NCBI RefSeq assembly: GCF_035918315.1
Contig: NZ_CP142146.1
Location: 434,001 to 498,000 of the forward strand
DNA length: 64,000 nt
Origin: Vagococcus jeotgali
Lineage (GTDB): Bacteria > Bacillota > Bacilli > Lactobacillales > Vagococcaceae
Direction of reading: 5' to 3'
The position numbers and the translations under genes are program-made. The notes below the pieces were generated by a model. That model worked only from the letters and a program-made list of their open reading frames with translations. It did not search any database and was not told the DNA's origin. This document shows positions 62,085 to 64,000 of the stretch, piece after piece; the stretch's first letter is position 1; each line of letters opens with the position of its first letter.

Positions 62085-63104
62085 TTAATCAAATGGAATA
62101 CCTTTGATTGGAGCAGATGCCACGCCAGGATATTTTCTAGTTATTTCCTCAGATTTTTCTTGAGCAACTTCTGGGTTGTTTACCCATGTTTTATAGAAGT
62201 CAAATGGACAATCTGGTACACCTACACGATTGTCCCCTGATTCTATAGTACCAGTATACCCTCTATGTAATAGTTTATATAAGTGGTTTTCTGATTGATC
62301 ATATTTTCTAGCATCACGAATAGCACTAACAGATAATTGAGCATACTGCATTCCCATCTCTTGTGCGCCAGTTTGTCCCATTAAGTGGCCATCAAATCCA
62401 ATGATTGAACTGTTAGCAAAGAAAGAATATACCCCGTCATATCCCGAGCCGTTTGCAACAGCTATATATGAATTATTGCACCAAGCCATAGAGCGTACTA
62501 ATTGAATCTCTTCTTCTTTTGGTGGACTCATATATCCTTGACAGCGAATAATTAATTCTGCACCTTTCATTGCACAATCACGATAAATTTCAGGATAATT
62601 TCCATCATCACAAATTATTAAACTTATTTTTAATCCTTTTGGTCCCTCAGAGACGTATGTACGTTCACCTGGGTACCATGCTTCGATTGGTGTCCAAGGC
62701 ATAATTTTTCTGTATTTTTGAACGATTTCACCTTTGTTATTGATTAAAATTAATGTGTTATAAGGATTCTTTGCTGGATCTTCATTTTTTTCTCCCGTTA
62801 AAGAAAATACTCCCCAAACATCATTATCAATACAAGCCTGAGAAAAAATTTCTGTTTCAGGGCCTGGAACTGTAGTAGAAAGGTTCATCATTTCGTCATG
62901 ATCATATAGAACACCTTGTGTACTATATTCTGGGAATATGATTAAATTTAATCCTGGAATCCCCTGTTTCGTACCTTTTACGACATCTGCAATATTGTGA
63001 CAATTTTCAATGATAGCTTCTTTTGAATGATGTGTTTTTATAGGATAACTTACTACAGAAACACCCACAGTATCTGGACTACTAGAAATATCTCCATGTC
63101 TCAT
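62085..63104 (-). CDS. amiE: Aliphatic amidase (acylamide amidohydrolase)
   Basis: 339 residues of the nitrilase superfamily. Converts short aliphatic amides to carboxylic acid and ammonia. Starts [18 protein letters not shown] like Pseudomonas and Helicobacter AmiE. The catalytic triad is visible as E59 (FPEYS), K133 (KYRKIMPW) and C165 ([11 protein letters not shown]). Adds a second ammonia-producing enzyme beside urease. Formamidase AmiF is the closest alternative, but the N-terminus and the [22 protein letters not shown] block fit AmiE. Single gene with AGGAGGAA ribosome site. Confidence 0.92.
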   Translation of the reverse strand: MRHGDISSSPDTVGVSVVSYPIKTHHSKEAIIENCHNIADVVKGTKQGIPGLNLIIFPEYSTQGVLYDHDEMMNLSTTVPGPETEIFSQACIDNDVWGVFSLTGEKNEDPAKNPYNTLILINNKGEIVQKYRKIMPWTPIEAWYPGERTYVSEGPKGLKISLIICDDGNYPEIYRDCAMKGAELIIRCQGYMSPPKEEEIQLVRSMAWCNNSYIAVANGSGYDGVYSFFANSSIIGFDGHLMGQTGAQEMGMQYAQLSVSAIRDARKYDQSENHLYKLLHRGYTGTIESGDNRVGVPDCPFDFYKTWVNNPEVAQEKSEEITRKYPGVASAPIKGIPFD

Positions 63105-63272
63105 AAAAAATTCCTCCTAGATGTTTATTAATTAATAGATTCATTATACTATGATAATAAGTGGTTTAATTGTGTTTTTTTTCGTTTTATAAACAAAATA
63201 TTTTTTATATATGATTTTTTATTTTAAAACGTTATATATTGGTATTTATTTAATTTTTCTATAAAAATTTAA
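63105..63272 (-). other. amiE-zwf intergenic region
   Basis: About 170 bp, extremely A+T rich. It must hold the amiE promoter (TATACT-like sequences near 63145), but no clear operator or zwf terminator is recognisable. Confidence 0.3.
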
Positions 63273-64000
63273 TTATAACAATCCTCTTTCTTTGTACCAC
63301 TCATCTGGTTGCCATATCCAGTGACGGTTGTCTTTTTCAATTAATTCAAAAGATTCAATAGGTCCCATACTTCCAGCTGGATAGGTAGGTAATTTAGGGT
63401 TTTCATTATCCCAATAGTCACGAATACCATCAACTATTTGCCAAGATGTTGCAACTTCATCCCAGTGAGTAAAGTTAGTAGCATCTCCTTTTAAGCAATC
63501 TAAAATTAGCTTTTCATAAGCTTCAGGAGAATTATCAATAATATCTGCAGAATGGCGATAATCAAGCCTAACTGGTTCAATATTAAATCCTTCACCAATT
63601 TCTTTACCATTTAGGGTTAGAGAAAATCCTTCAGTAGGCTGGATATAGATTGTTAAAATATTTTTAGGCATGTCTGGCACTGCCTTAATATCTTCTTCTT
63701 TGTTTCTAAAAATATTAATCGGTGTAGATTTAAAGACAACATTAATTCTTGTCCCTTTCTCAGTCATGCGCTTTCCAGTGCGAATGTAGAAGGGAACACC
63801 TGACCATCTGAAGTTATCAATCATTAATTTTCCTGCTACAAAAGTTTCTGTTGTCGAATCTGGATTAACCCCTTCTTCTGCTAGATAACCTTTTAATTCA
63901 CGATGATTGATCTCACCTTGAGAGTACTGTCCTCTGACAAAGGTTTGGGCGACTTCATTTTCTTGGTAAATACGGACTGATTGCAAGGCATTAATTTTTT
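63273..64000 (-). CDS. zwf: Glucose-6-phosphate 1-dehydrogenase, N-terminal part outside the window
   Basis: First enzyme of the oxidative pentose phosphate pathway; makes NADPH. About 242 C-terminal residues are present, open to the window edge (reading NALQSVRIYQENEVAQ). Blocks VRGQYSQG, FRWSGVPFYIRTGKRM, PEAYEKLILDCLKGDATNFTHWDEVATSW and YPAGSMGPIES are diagnostic. The catalytic His region lies outside the window. Confidence 0.96.
   Translation of the reverse strand, partial: KINALQSVRIYQENEVAQTFVRGQYSQGEINHRELKGYLAEEGVNPDSTTETFVAGKLMIDNFRWSGVPFYIRTGKRMTEKGTRINVVFKSTPINIFRNKEEDIKAVPDMPKNILTIYIQPTEGFSLTLNGKEIGEGFNIEPVRLDYRHSADIIDNSPEAYEKLILDCLKGDATNFTHWDEVATSWQIVDGIRDYWDNENPKLPTYPAGSMGPIESFELIEKDNRHWIWQPDEWYKERGLL

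Noticed and set aside
1-64000. CRISPR arrays, tRNA and rRNA genes
   Set aside because: No regularly spaced direct repeats, no cloverleaf-like sequences with TTCRA loops and no rRNA signature seen on reading through both strands; a tRNAscan run would be decisive.

Overview
The window is low-GC DNA (A+T rich throughout) from a member of the Lactobacillales. Gene content, Gram-positive ribosome binding sites and the rpmG-secE-nusG order point to Enterococcaceae, perhaps a Vagococcus relative; this genus guess is inference, not proof. There is no rRNA, tRNA or CRISPR array that I can see. The most striking general property is active insertion-sequence (IS) turnover and gene decay: about ten complete or partial IS copies from the ISL3, IS3, IS30 and IS256 families, and about ten broken genes.

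1-20.5 kb is mostly housekeeping: NAD kinase (5' end outside the window), an RluD-type pseudouridine synthase, CorA, CutC, RlmA, TrmL, RecD2, a lipid kinase, a queuosine-precursor transporter under a preQ1 riboswitch, a CBS-ACT protein, rpmG-secE-nusG, an NhaC-type transporter under a T-box whose likely specifier is TAC (Tyr), an aldehyde dehydrogenase, TruA, a lipoprotein, Cfa and an orphan bacteriocin-immunity gene. An ISL3 element with an 8-bp target duplication sits exactly at the recD2 terminator.

20.6-43 kb is mosaic. It holds a WxL-associated (DUF916) relic cut by a second ISL3 element, a degenerate UPF0173 metallohydrolase, an XRE-cupin regulator, a second RluA-type enzyme, a FrnE-like oxidoreductase, and a Phe-rich leader peptide with tandem terminators in front of a deleted ABC transporter. 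An intact RpiR-MalX-MalY-RidA group follows. Then come IS30, IS256 and IS3 insertions, a DUF3955 gene split by IS256, broken DUF2975 and GNAT genes, and the RNA helicase DbpA, whose terminator loop was hit by an IS3 element.

43.9-59.2 kb carries two fluoride-channel subunits, an MgtC-type protein and one small hypothetical gene, then a complete nitrogen/acid-tolerance cassette: ureI-ureABC-ureEFGD-amt followed by a five-gene nickel-type ABC importer. UreI admits urea, urease splits it to ammonia and CO2, UreEFGD load nickel, the ABC importer supplies nickel, and Amt moves ammonium. The cassette is bracketed by IS copies. Two nearly identical IS30 copies in direct orientation (42.5 and 60.7 kb) enclose it, so homologous recombination could delete it in one step.

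59.3-64 kb: an IS3 copy with a nonsense mutation, a scrap of ISL3, and an IS30 copy. On the minus strand follow amiE, an aliphatic amidase that also yields ammonia, and the 3' part of zwf.
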